This document shows positions 1 through 18,420 of a DNA stretch of 64,000 bases, piece after piece (positions within the stretch are counted from its first letter, which is position 1; each line of letters opens with the position of its first letter). The position numbers and the translations under genes were made by a program. Source of the stretch: Solea solea (Eukaryota; Chordata; Actinopteri; Pleuronectiformes; Soleidae); contig NC_081138.1 in the NCBI RefSeq assembly GCF_958295425.1, forward strand, positions 7,738,302 through 7,802,301. The letters run 5' to 3'. Under the pieces are notes generated by a model. It saw nothing but the letters and a program-made list of their open reading frames with translations, was not told where the DNA came from and searched no databases.

Positions 1-79
1 AAAGTGTTATTGTATGGTGTAAATAATATTTGGCTTCATGAGTCAACTGGCTCTTTGTCTCTGGCTCTAAGTTGTGGAC

Positions 80-319
80 TTAACACTCATCCTGGATCAG
101 GAAACCTTCAAGAAAACCAACTGGGTCTGCTTCAAAACGTGCCAAATTCTCCTGCAACATGACCAGTTTGGTGTGCTTTTGTTCAGGGGTCAAAAGCTGT
201 GGCTCCCACAGAGCCGAAATCTTTGTCATGCCAAGTTTGTTCTGCAGAATGTTCTCTACTCCTTCACGGGAGATGCATACAGCATAGTTTCTCTGATTAA
301 CAGTCACATATCTGTCCAT
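80..319 (-). pseudogene. mariner-like transposase fragment
   Basis: The minus strand reads about 79 codons resembling the middle of mariner/SETMAR-type transposases. Visible pieces are a short run around NKLGMTKISALWEPQLLTPE, then QENLARFEADP, and IQDEC, where the family normally has the first catalytic aspartate (TQDE/TMDE). Nothing recognisable as the N-terminal DNA-binding domain or the distal catalytic residues follows, and no terminal repeats were found. It is a dead fragment of a cut-and-paste DNA transposon. The plus-strand frame across it is a shadow. Confidence 0.6.
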
Positions 320-629
320 CCATCACCATGTGGTAAACACCATCAATGTTTTCTTGGGTTGTGGCTATGGCAGGATATCCTTGGGTCATCTTCAAGGCTC
401 TACCTAACCCTCGTGAACCCTCACCTTCCCACTTTTGCACAGGTGGTAAAGTTGGAGCATCATGACCTAATGTAGAAACCCTGTCAGCATGAATGTCCTT
501 GGGTTCTAACCCATTCGTCTGCAGATGTTTGGTAACAATGTCTCTAGAAGAAATTAAAGTATCCAGTTAGTATCACTAAAGGCTGAATCTAATGCATGCC
601 AGTATGCAAGTTTCATTGCTCCTTCTTTG

Positions 630-760
630 CAGAGGTGGAAAGAGTACTGAAATATTCTACTCAAGTAAAAGTACTGGTCTAAAAATGTACTCAAGTTAAA
701 GCAAAAAAGTTGCTCGCTTAATATGTACTCAGAGTAAAAGTTACTTCTTTTTTTTTTTGA
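630..760. mobile_element. Tol2/hAT-like terminal segment
   Basis: The segment opens with CAGAGGTGGAAAGAGTACTG and continues with repeated ACTCAAGTAAAAGTAC words. This is the style of the termini of Tol2-like hAT elements in fish. No transposase and no matching opposite end were found nearby, so it is a solo end or a truncated non-autonomous copy. Confidence 0.5.
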
Positions 761-1192
761 AGATTTCAACCCACCCTCATAGATGCACTTAATGAAAGAA
801 AATAATAGTGTTATATAAATAAAATTCCTAACTTAAAACCGCTGCCATATTTGGCTCTGCTATTCATCTGTTCCGAGTAATCATCTCTACTTGTGATAAC
901 TACAGGTCTGTGTAGGTGTGTGCTGAACACTGTTCTACAGGCAAGGTCATCTAACTCAGTTTAAGTGTGTGAACATGTTGTGAAATGATGTTGTGGACTA
1001 ATTCCAGGGAAACAAGTTTCTCTAAATTTAAATATTTAGCCACTTCCCCTACAGATTCTGTATATACACACAAATCTGGATCAAAATCATATTCATTTAA
1101 AGCATATTTAGCAAATCAACTAAACCAACCTCACTCCTCTTGGACAAATAATGAATACATTAGTCAGCATCAGAAAAAACGAACAAGCCACT
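761..1192. other. AT-rich stretch with no gene seen
   Basis: AT-rich sequence with only short random frames on both strands. I see no splice-flanked exon or repeat I can name. It lies just beyond the proposed poly(A) signal of the large minus-strand ORF. Confidence 0.4.
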
Positions 1193-1198
1193 TTTATT
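1193..1198 (-). promoter_or_regulatory. candidate poly(A) signal for the large minus-strand ORF
   Basis: The minus strand carries AATAAA here, about 1.1 kb past the stop codon of the 2338-4573 ORF. The DNA between has no long frame and could be its 3' untranslated region. The hexamer is common in AT-rich DNA, so this is a candidate only. Confidence 0.3.
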
Positions 1199-2337
1199 GA
1201 AATATAATACTGGGTTATATCTTCATACTGTAGTTAGAAAAGAAATAGACGAAAAGGAAAGAAATCTTGGTTCAATAGTTAGTATACAATGTACAATAAA
1301 CATGATGTTTTTGTGCAGTAAAATAATTACAATTATGTTGACAGTTCAGTTTGAAACAATTCAACTTTGATAAGCTCTTAGGTCACTAAGAGGTCATGTA
1401 TTTTATCAGTTTCAACAATCGTTTTTCTTTATCCTTGTACCTTACCTTACTATACACTTTTCATGAATTTCTATGCAAATACACTGAATGGCATTTAATA
1501 CAAAGTCATTACAAATAAAAATAAAAAATGGTTTGGCAATATTATAACAAAACACTAAAGCCAGCGTGTCAGTAGTATGTATTTTTGTAACTTATAAGAG
1601 ACAACACCAGTTAGCTGTTGCTTCTACTGTGATTTTGTTGCCGCAATTGTAATTGACCAATTACAACAAAGAGAAGAAGAGTACCTTCCTGTTGTAATGG
1701 GTTGCTGTTAAAAAACTGCTTCATCATATGAATATGACAAATGTCCAAATAAAATAAGGATACGGAAAATAAGGTTCATATACAGTATACAAGCTTTGGC
1801 ATGTTCTCAGCAAACATGGGCCAATGTTGCACCACACACGACCATGACGAGGTCTATGAACTAGAGGGATGTAATGTGATTGGGTCAGTCTCGCAGGATT
1901 GGGTGGTATGCTGCGGGCAGAAGCGGCCAGACAGAAAAAAACAGCATTTCAATGAAGAATTTAATCCACAGGTGAAGTCGAGAAGATTTGAGAACAAGAA
2001 TAGACAGAAAAAAGTCTGACATATGGAAAGTCCTCTCGATTGTGACTGATGGTGATGAAAGGCCCAAAATCATGTAATCTGTTGTTATGTGTGGTATCCT
2101 CCACAAAAACATTGCCAGTAGCAATGTTTGTGTTTATGTGCAGGACACAACCGAGAGTGGCCAGGACAGGTGTGGGACTTTCAGGCACATGCAGTGGTAA
2201 TGGCTGGAAATCATAACTGGGTTAAGAAAAAAGTCTTGTGCAGGGCTGGGTGGTGTGTCCAGGCCTTTAGGATCAATTATCAGAGCATCTGAGAGAGGAA
2301 ATGGTGTCTGAGCTTGTGCATCAATGTCTATATCAAC

Positions 2338-4573
2338 CTAAAAAGTGAAGGTGTCGGTAAAACGTATGGTTTTTGGTTTATATGTTTGTTTGATTGAAGG
2401 ATCCCCATAGTTGATTGTTGTATACTTTGGCTTCTCTGTTGGCTCATCCTGGTTAGGTTTAATGTCAGATATTTTAACATCAACCGTCTTGCTGCCTTCT
2501 AAATGAACATCATCAGAGTATTCAGAAAGTCTAGAACTTTGCTGCATATTAGTGTCATTCATGTCCACCAGAGTTACTTTTTCTCTTTCCTCTCCAGGTT
2601 TCTTGTCCTTTTCTTGTGCATCAGCCGCTGTTGGTTTAATTGTGGTTATACTATGAGGAGCGATGTCATGAGATGAGATGAGGCTTGTATCAATGTCATT
2701 TTCCCAAGTTTTCATTGTCATTAATGAAGTGTTAGGGGGAGCAGCTGGAGAAGTCTCAGATTGCCATGGTACAGTTGTAGTTTTATGTTCTGGTGCTGAC
2801 TGAGAGGAAGACTCAGTCTGATCAGGACCTTGTTGATAATCCAGTCTATAAATGCGTGGGATGAGATATTGATACTGCTTTCTTTGAGTCATCTCTGATC
2901 TGGAGCAATTTAGATCCTCCTCTGCTTTGGTCACAAGGTCATGGTCTGTGTTGGTAAAAACCCCATGAATTTGGGGTTTTGCGGTGTTATCAGTTTCTGT
3001 CATGGAAGGTTCACTTTCAGTTAACTCACTTTGAGCATATTGTGGAACTTCACAAGGACTATTGTTCTTCACATCTGGTTTCTTCACTGGGCTCTTGTTT
3101 TCTTGGAAGCGTTGCGTAGGAGAGGAATCTACACATATGGACCACACAGTAGAGCAAGTCATGATGGTTGCTACATTCCAACTAAGTGAGGCCTGTACCT
3201 GTGGAAAAAGTCTGTGAGGTTCTGGTAGTGACCACTCTGAGACAGACGTTAAACAGAGTGACTCCGTTTGTCCATATTTTAACCTGTTGTTGATGTGTTG
3301 AGTTTCATCAGCTGTGGTCTGATCTTTACCACATTCACATGACTCCCAACCCTTAATACGGTTATTATTTCCTTGACCATTTGTGTGTTTTAATGAACAA
3401 TATCCATGAGATGTTTGATCTGATGGCTGCTCCCCCGTTTGCTCTTCTTTCAAGTGATTTTGTCCACCCAGGTTTGAAGTTTCTTTTTTAAAAATGACTT
3501 CTGCTTGCTCTGGTCGTAGCTCTGTCATTTGTTTTCTTTTCATTTGCTCTCCACCAGATTTGCATTCAATTTGCTTCTGTGTGCTTTGTTTATGGAGAGT
3601 TTGGTCTACCACCTGTTGTTGCCCTTTTTTATAACAAGCTACCCTCTGTTTTACACTACCTGTCACTTCGTTGTGAATTCCCCCTGAAGATCTTTTTTGT
3701 GAACCCTTCAAGTCGCTTCCCTTGCATACAGTGGCCATGGCCTCAAACCTCTCCATCAAGACATTTAGGATAATTCCTCTTCCAATTGTTCTTGGTTTGA
3801 CTGGCTCTTTCTTGAGCATATTCACCGCCCCTTCTTTCTGTTCAGCCATGACAAACTTGGCCACCATGTCTTTAACACTGCCTCCTCTCTTCTGTCCTCT
3901 TTTAGCCCTGTCTTTCCTGTGCATGCTGTGCTCACTGCCTTGTTTGTGGGTAACCTCAGCTGCCACTCCTCTGTTGAAAGACAGAGTTCCTACCTCCCTT
4001 TGGTGGGTGACGGGAGGTTTAGGTGTAGACCTTAAAAATTTAGATTGGAGGAGCTGGAATGCGGTCAGTCGCCGAGGTATTACATTGTCTGGTATTTGGT
4101 AGTTTTCACACCTGCTAGGCAATCTGCCTTTTGGAGGATTCAACCAGGAATGTTTGAGGAACATAGAAGTAGTCTTGGGAGTATGTGCCTCATACAACTG
4201 ATCCATTGTGGAATTTGTATGAAATTGAGTCTGTTTCAAAGAACTCTCCATTTTCTGACTAGGACCATCTGGTCCTTTGTTTCTGATTGATATTGTGCCA
4301 GTTCCTGGTTTCCCCAGGTTCCCGTTTCTAGTGGACCACTTGGGCAGATCCTCCATTAGATAATGCAGGAGACTCTCAAGAATCCCTCGGAGCACTGGAC
4401 GGCAGTTGCGATCTCTTACCAACTTCCTCAGCGTACTGGCATCAGGGCTGATACTGGTGTTCAGAGAATCTGGTCTACGGAGAATAGAGGACATGTAATA
4501 CTTAATCCCTGTTGCCATCTGAAGCCAAGGGTCTTTCTTTCTTTTCTTTCTGAAACTGGCACCACCATGAAGC
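2338..4573 (-). CDS. large single-exon coding segment downstream of adprhl1, function unknown
   Basis: A 2.2 kb stop-free minus-strand frame ends in TAG. The frame formally extends to 4614, but the last CAG before LHGGASFRKK lies in TTTTGCATTTGCAG, a plausible splice acceptor, so I place the exon start at 4573 in phase 0. The first ~80 residues look ordered, with the helix-forming stretch MATGIKYYMSSILRRPDS and a Leu-rich run near GILESLLHYLMEDLPK. The rest is rich in Lys, Gln, Thr, Ser and Glu, low in hydrophobics and probably disordered. The C-terminus (TINYGDP, then KTIRFTDTFTF) is again ordered-looking. It lies 1.9 kb 3' of adprhl1 exon 7 on the same strand. A phase-0 acceptor fits the donor of adprhl1 exon 5 but not exon 6, so an alternative last exon of adprhl1 is possible. 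A separate gene is the alternative. I do not recognise the family. Confidence 0.6.
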
Positions 4574-4619
4574 TGCAAATGCAAAATTTCTACCATATGT
4601 GAGTGAGTAAACAATACTA

Positions 4620-5580
4620 AACTGGATATACTGGATAAGTACCTTACTTGAAGTGAAGCATTTTAGCAGCGTGAACATGTTATAATTAGTTAGTTTAGGG
4701 AATATTAAATTATTAAATTGAAGGGGACAGTGTGCAACCAAAGCACAAGAAGGTAGAAAATTAAGAAGAAATCCATTAAAATAAATGATGCAGTTGAGAT
4801 AAAGAGACAGGGACTTCATGCATATCTCAGTCCATTTTAATTGCCATTGTAATATTAATGTTTCACCATGTGACCTGTACCTGATATCACAGTGCAAACA
4901 GTAACAAATAGTAACAAAACATAACTGTTACTCTGTTACTCAGTTCTGGTATGCGTAACAGTTAAAAGTAAAAAAAAAAAAAACACATTTCACACTGGAA
5001 AAACTAAGGATAACATACACTGCAAACTATTATTTCATAAAGCACCTTTGATTCAATTAATATATTTAGATAAAAGCAGGAAATAAAGTATGCATCGCAG
5101 AGTGTCACAATAGACAATATTCGCACAAATACTTATAAATTATTACAAGATGCAACATAACTTTGCGCTGTTAATAGAAGTTAGCTTTAGAGAAAGATAA
5201 GGAAAAGAGGAAAAACATTTCTTGGTTAAATGTTTTAAGAGTTTTCTTTCCCTTTAATTGTGTCACTTAGATTAGGTATGAACCTTTGCAATACTCAATA
5301 TCTGTATTGGTCTGATACTGGCCAAAATCACTGTATTGGATATTGGAAAAAGATAAGGCAAAATAATAAACACATGACTTAAATGCTTCAATAAGTACAG
5401 GCCACTTGCTGTAAAAACAGATACACCAACACCACCACTGTAATGTGACATGGATGTGAGTGAGGGCTGCAAATGTCTGCAGCTAAGGTGATTAAATGAG
5501 GTAATTACAATAATATTGTTAATATTCAAGTTTGTGGAAAAAAGATACCACAAAAAGTGGTATTATCCTCCCATAGTTCA
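4620..5580. other. non-coding stretch between the large ORF and a MITE
   Basis: AT-rich, with no convincing exon. Positions 5275-5345 carry a copy of the CAATACTCAATATCTG/TCTGATACTGG repeat that is also seen at 17093-17437. If the large ORF belongs to adprhl1, this DNA would be intronic. Confidence 0.4.
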
Positions 5581-6168
5581 AGTAGCACAATGTAGGATTT
5601 GCTCTTGGGTTCCCCCCACAGTTGTTAAATGGTATTGTTTGTTACAACCGTCATAAAGTATATGCCATGGTAACGTGTGCATTTGTTGACGAGCCAATGA
5701 TATCTGTGAACTCTGAAGCTGGACTTCTAATGTCTTCATTAGAAGTCAACCATGTCTTCAGAACAGATACTATGTTATAGCATTTTATACAAATATGAAA
5801 AGATAGTTTTATTTTTCAAAATATTAGAAACAAAACTAACCCCAAAACCCACAAAAGACTGACCGTGCTATAGTTTGCGTAGCTAGTGTTTTCATAAAAT
5901 CTATTGTTCATTGTATGCACATTGACTAGCTTGCTCTAGGTTGAGTAGCCCTCTGCTAGCAGAGCTAAAGTGAACACCAGCGAGTGAAAGCTGGCCCGAT
6001 ATCTTCCCCCTTGTTCAGTCTCTTATTCTATTACTCTCCTTAACCCTCTTTGGTTTTTGTGCAGCCTCTGCCATGACATCCACTCAATTAATAGTTGCAC
6101 CCGTGTAACTTTATCGCTTCCTTTGAGACAGTCTCTGAAGGTTGAAATCCTACATTGTGTTGCTTTAA
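5581..6168. mobile_element. MITE-like element with inverted ends
   Basis: The left end reads AGCACAATGTAGGATTT. The right end, read on the minus strand, gives AACACAATGTAGGATTT. These are near-perfect terminal inverted repeats of about 17-20 bp, 0.59 kb apart. No transposase frame lies between them, so it is a non-autonomous DNA element. The superfamily is not clear and I could not define a target duplication with confidence. Confidence 0.5.
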
Positions 6169-6484
6169 AGTTTAGCGTGGTGGCCTTAAACTGTGTGTGA
6201 ACTGTGTCTTATTCTCTGTCATAAACAGACTCAAGATGAAGAAAGGGAAAGATGATCTAGCAGAAAACATTCATGTCAGATATGCAGCTTGTGGAGCACC
6301 AAATTAAGGAAAAGAGTTCAAGATACAGTAGGTGAGCAGAGGACAGGAATCCAGTTAGGGCTATTGAAGCATTACCAAAGAGAACTATACAGAGAGGGGT
6401 AGTGTGGAGCATAAGGGAAGCAGTTTTAGATTCAGATGCAGTTCCCTTGACAGCAAGTGGGAATCAGACCAGTGAAGAATAGGA

Positions 6485-13317
<6,833 letters not shown>

Positions 13318-13324
13318 GGGTCAA

Positions 13325-13977
13325 AGTCGCCTCCACCTCCTGAGGAGACTGAGGTCCTTCGGAGTGTGCAGACCTCTACTCCGCACTTTCTTTGACTCTG
13401 TGGTGGCCTCTGCCATCCACTATGCTGTGGTTTGCTGGGGAGCGGGCAGCACGGACCGGGACAGGAAGAAACTGAACAGGCTGGTCAGGAGGGCCGGCTC
13501 TGTCCTGGGCTGCTCGCTGGAATCGGTGGAGGAGATGGGACAGAGGAGGACGTTATCCAGACTGTCCTCCATCATGGAGAACACACTCCACCCACTGCAC
13601 CTGACTGTGGAGGGGCTTGGCAGCTCCTTCAGCGGCAGGCTCCGGCACCCTCAGTGTAGGACAGAGCGCTACCGAAAGTCCTTCATCCCCACTGCTGTTC
13701 GGATATTTAACTCCTCGTAAATGTCCACTCACTTTCCCTGATAATACTCTATATTAGAGTGTAATTTTATCTTTTTTACTTTTTATCTTTTGGTAATTGT
13801 CTTACTATTGTATTGTATTGTATTGTATTTTTATTTTATCTTATTTTTATTTTTATTCTATATTTTTATTCTTATTTTTACTTTTATTCTATTCTCACCT
13901 TTCTTAACTAAGCTGTTGTGAATGTGTGTTTCCCCCCTGGGGGAGGAATAAAGTCATTCAATTCAATTCAATTCAAA
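13325..13977 (+). mobile_element. L2/Rex1-like LINE, 3' end
   Basis: Codons 13364-13717 encode the C-terminal part of a fish L2/Rex1-type reverse transcriptase. Motifs are RTFFDSVVASAIHYAVVCWG, then LNRLVRRAGSVLG and a KSFIPTAVRIFNSS-type end. A short 3' untranslated region rich in TTGTA and TTTTTATTT follows, ending in ATTCA repeats (about 13955-13975), as expected for the tail of a 5'-truncated LINE insertion. Confidence 0.75.
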
Positions 13978-14211
13978 AATAAATTAACGCAGTTAATGCA
14001 AGTTTGTTTACTTCTGGTATGCGCTGACCTCTGACATGAAAGCTGAAAATGATCTGCGCGAAACAGTCACTCGCTTGCAGTCAGTCAGATAGGAGAGACT
14101 GAGGGATTGTAGTTTAGATGGACAGAGGTGAGGGATTGTTAGGGGGAAGATTTCATTTTAAAAAGCTGAGCGACGAAACCATTGATAAAATAAAATAAAA
14201 TTTTGTGTAAT

Positions 14212-14560
14212 CACGTCATCAACGCACAAGCACAGATTTTGGAACCGTGGACAAAGAGTGCGTTGGGTGCACGTGGACAGCGCATGCGCAAACTGAATTT
14301 CTGCCCCACTGGTAGGTGGAGTATTGATCCCCGCTCACCAAGCAGAAAAAACATTTCAACAACAGAAGATGCTGTAGCATCGTTCTGTTCTTCTTTTATA
14401 GGAATGCGTCCTATTCCCTACGTCCAGACTCGTACCGCCACCCGATGGTAAAGTGAGATACCACAGTACCCTGACATGTGAGTATACCAGGGCCCGCGAT
14501 ATGTGACGCGCACTTCAGAGAGTGTGTGAGTGGAAGTATACCAGGGTCTTAAAGGCGACA
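14212..14560 (-). mobile_element. non-autonomous repeat, copy 1 of an inverted pair
   Basis: Reverse-complementing this segment gives GAGCGGGG, then ACTCCACCTAC, GGGGCAGAAATTCAGTTTGC and GCATGCGC in the same order as 16840-16990. The motif AGTATACCAGGG occurs at both loci and twice here. It has no coding capacity. The class is unknown, possibly hAT-like. Confidence 0.45.
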
Positions 14561-15139
14561 TAGACCGGAAGCTCCAATTAACGCTGCGTTTGTGTGTGTA
14601 TCTGCGTCATTACCTCGTTTATGAAACCCTAAAGTTTCAGAACAAACAGTTCAGCCACTGCTGAGAAAATAGTGTTGTATTGTTTTCCTGGGCTCTGCGA
14701 AGCGGATCAGCACTTCCCTATGCTGATGATGTCATCAGAAATCCTCACCACTCCTCTCACCACCGTAGCGCCTCCTGGTGCGGCACTAGTCCGGGCACAT
14801 CCGGTTGCGTACATTCAACCGCAGAAGAAGAAGAACTACTCTCGTTGTAGCTGCTGAGATGCAGAGCATCCACCATGCCAGAGGGGGAGCTGTGTATCTG
14901 AGAGCTGGCCTATCTATTACGTCACTTCCAGGTACCTGGCCAATCACAGGACAGTGGGAAAGCTCTCGTTGGCAGGCCAATCACAACACAGTCCACGTTC
15001 TGGTAAAGAGGAATTTTGATCGGCTCGTTTGCAGCGATTATGAGGTTTTTAACCATGAAAACAGGTTAATATATGTAAGTAGACCTCCATAACTAACATA
15101 TATGTGTGATACAAGCATTCAATGTCACCTTTAAGGACA

Positions 15140-16735
15140 TTCTCAGGTGGATTTCTTTTTGGTAGCTCTGTGTTTAAAAAGATACAATTAAACAATGGTT
15201 TCTGAAATACACACTGTCTTATTACTCAAGTCATTAGAGGAAAAGCAAACTAATCGTGATTAATCTAGATTAAAGAATTTCAAAATGTGCCATTAATTTG
15301 TTGTTTTTTTTTTATCTACTGACAGCCCTAGTTTCTTCACAATGTGCTTGATGTGCATTGGAGGATGCTTCATAATTCGCATTTTTTGTCTTGTCCGGTG
15401 TGCAAACATGAACTATATGTGCTTTCACAACAGTGTCTCCAAAAACTTCCAATAACACCAGGAAAAGTCGCTAAATTTGTCATTAGAAAAAGAGCCACTA
15501 GAGGTCTGAATACTCGCTAAATATAGCAACTAAGTCACTAAGTGGGCAATACTGCATGCAGGGTCTCAACTTGTCCAGTGTTTGCATACATACAGTGTCC
15601 TGATATTGCACTTTATTTGAGGAAATGGTACATTTGTGTATCCTTTACTGCTCTGGAACATATTTGTACCTCTTTGGCAATCTAAAAGGTACACATTCAT
15701 TGTTTGGCAACCTTTTTGGCCAATGAAAAAGGTACCTGCACTTAGAGGTACAATTATTATCAGCCCCAAAGGGCTTATTTTTGCCTAAATTGTACCTTGA
15801 GGTACATAAATTGACTCGTAATGTACCCCTATTTCTGCAGAACACCACATAAGGCAATAGATTACAGTAAGTACTGTATGAATGTGCAAGACCTTGATAA
15901 CATCTATCTATCTCCCGCAGCATGACTCAGTTACACTATGCTGTTGCTGCTTCTTTTATAAAATGATACATTATAAAATATAAGCTTGAGCTCAGTCCAC
16001 ACAGCTGACATGATTACTGCAACATGACAGACACTCACTTGCTTGTGACATGCATATTTACTGTGCTTAGTCAAGCATTTACATGACAGTTATGAGGACT
16101 CTTAGTCATTTTGAGTATTGGAAGTAAAGTTGAAAAGAGTGAAGTAAACCTGATGATTAACAACTCTTTTAACATAAACAATTGCTATAATTTTCTTAGT
16201 GACAAAAATAACACTGCTTTTATGATATGCATGACTGGAGACTGTTGACCACACATTTTCAAATCAAACAAACACGTGCCATATTAGCATAATGAACATT
16301 AAAAAGAGGTCACATGTTCTCACTCCTGAAACACAGACATCAGATCACACAGACAGACAACAATCGAGTGAAGCTTTTTACACACTCGATGCTTTTCACA
16401 TACATCATGTCCTTTTTATTAAGAAACTGTTCATCAATCATCATGAAGCAGATTTCTTTGCTGTTCATCTGCAGTTGATCACAGTGGCACTTTATTTTGA
16501 TCCATTATTTAATCCATTGTTGACTATTAGTAATCAACAGGTATTGACACTTATGCAACTGATAAGTGATGTTCAATCAACTGCCAGTAGAAAGTGTGTT
16601 TTACAGATTCTAACCCAAGCCTATACAAAATAGCCTGTTGACTAGAAATACTACTTTGGCATTATTAACCATAATTTAAAAAGATAACAATGCTACAGCT
16701 CCCTTGGACATGTCTGGTTCAAACGGCTCACAGCT
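15140..16735. other. repeat-derived spacer
   Basis: Contains a GATTAATC-word repeat ending in GACAGCCCTA near 15330, resembling a fragment at 31755-31840. A GGTAC/GTACC-rich repeat lies at about 15590-15835. I see no exon here. Confidence 0.35.
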
Positions 16736-16739
16736 GAAA

Positions 16740-17036
16740 GACCCGTCGGGCAGAGGAGTCGGGGTGTTAGTCAATTCGAGGGTGGCCTGGTCGAGGCTCT
16801 AATGACTATTCTTGTCTTGGCAACTACTTCTTCTATTGTCGGAATGTTTTTTCTGCATGGTGAGCGGGGCTTATACTCCACCTACTGGTGGGGCAGAAAT
16901 TCAGTTTGCGCATGCGCTGTCCACGAGCGGTTCCAAAATTTGGTCTGCACGCACAGCCTGGGCGTTGCGCATTGGTGACGCACGTTTCATCATGCGTGTT
17001 GGGTCCGCGTGCTCTGTAAGTATACCAGGGCCTTAA
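16740..17036 (+). mobile_element. non-autonomous repeat, copy 2 of an inverted pair
   Basis: This is the plus-strand copy of the repeat at 14212-14560, separated from it by about 2.3 kb. It has the core GGGGCAGAAATTCAGTTTGC followed by GCATGCGCTGTCCACG, and ends in AGTATACCAGGGCCTTAA. The two together could form a long hairpin in single-stranded DNA or RNA. Confidence 0.45.
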
Positions 17037-17092
17037 TAGTCGTCAACTAGATTATTAGTAGGGAAACTACACTTGCATCTGTAAAATTTAGG

Positions 17093-17437
17093 AATGAGCT
17101 GATACGATACTCAGTATCAGTATCGGTCTGATACTGGTCAAAATCATTGGAATGGACATCTGACAGATAAAAATGTAAAATCCTATATGATCCAAAAATC
17201 TAAAAATCAGTAACAGCATTTTAGCTGAGTCATGTTGTAGGCTGTTTATTCCTTCTACTATGGGAGAAGAATATTACAGTTTGCATATTGTCTTTGAAAT
17301 AGCTTGAAATGGTTAAATTGTGTCGTTAACAGCTTCATAGATTAAAAGGTCTAAAATTACCTGTACCAGACTGATATCGGTATTGGTAGATACTCGAGAT
17401 TGTATCGGTATCGGACACAAAAAAGTGCCATCCTTAG
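17093..17437. mobile_element. MITE-like repeat with GATAC-word ends
   Basis: The left end has GAATGAGCTGATACGATACT and TCTGATACTGGTC. The right end has GATATCGGTATTGG and GTATCGGTATCGGACAC, roughly inverted relative to the left. A related fragment is at 5275-5345. There is no reading frame of note. Confidence 0.4.
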
Positions 17438-18301
17438 TAAATGTGTGTCAGGACCATCTAATGAAAGTAAAAAACTGTTGAGAACAGTAGATATAAAGAA
17501 GTGTAAAGATGATTATCTGTTGACATAATACTGAATACCTTGTTATGGTAACAACAGGGACTGGACCCAAATGCAAGACACCAAACTCAGTAATGCAGTA
17601 AAAGTTGTGACTTTTGTGACTGGTGAACAAATGTGCAGGGGGAGGAGTGCTGGAGAATCCTGGAATCCCACGTGGTTTGGTGAAGGTGGCGAGTGAATCA
17701 GTGTCTCTTTGTTTGGGCCACGCTGTAGAAACGGGACGATCTGGCGATGAGTAGCTGGAAATCCAGAGGCTTTATGGAGTGGGTCTGGTTGTGGAAATGA
17801 GTTTCACCTGGTGCTGCCTGCAAGAGAGAGTTAGCCACACCCCCACACACATAGCACACAGACAGGGAGGGAAGAAACAGGAGGAACAGACAGACACGGA
17901 TAAACAGACGGAGGAGAAGGAGGGGCTGCCATGACGCGAGTCATGACATACTGTACCTATTACTAGTGGATAGTCAACAATAGACTATTGAAATAAAGTG
18001 TCACTAAAATCACTATGAACTTCCATTCCTGATTTGATAGAAGACTCCTTTAAAAAAAAAAAAAAAAATGTATAAGCACTTCAGCTAAGTTTGTATATGT
18101 AATAAAAGGTAATTATTTCCAATGTAGTTAGCCATTACCAAGGGAGTAATCCATCTTTATTACACATGGCAAAGGTTTTGTCATGGTGACAACTGGCAGA
18201 GGGAGAACAACGCTTGTTGTTTTGAATAGGATCATTGTTAATACTGATGTAAGATCAGAAAGCTGTCTAGTACCAGTAGACCAGAACCTGAACTTTTCCA
18301 A

Positions 18302-18420
18302 TCCAGTCCAATCCAACTTTATTTATAAAGCACTTTAAAAAACAACAACAGCTGAAACAAAGTGCTGTACAACAGAGATAAATAAAATAAAATATAAGAA
18401 ATGACATCATAGGCCTAGAC
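18302..18420 (-). repeat. LINE-type 3' tail
   Basis: Reading on the minus strand gives AAAGTGCTTTATAAATAAAG and then TTGGA-type repeats. This is the common 3' end of fish LINE or SINE families. The same design is seen at 50097-50170, where it is attached to a reverse-transcriptase fragment. Confidence 0.45.

Noticed and set aside
3722..4102. 126-codon plus-strand frame opposite the large minus-strand ORF
   Set aside because: It lies wholly inside the larger minus-strand frame and has no start or splice context; treated as a shadow.
13432..13659. 75-codon overlapping plus-strand frame
   Set aside because: Out-of-frame shadow of the L2/Rex1-like LINE ORF at 13364-13717.
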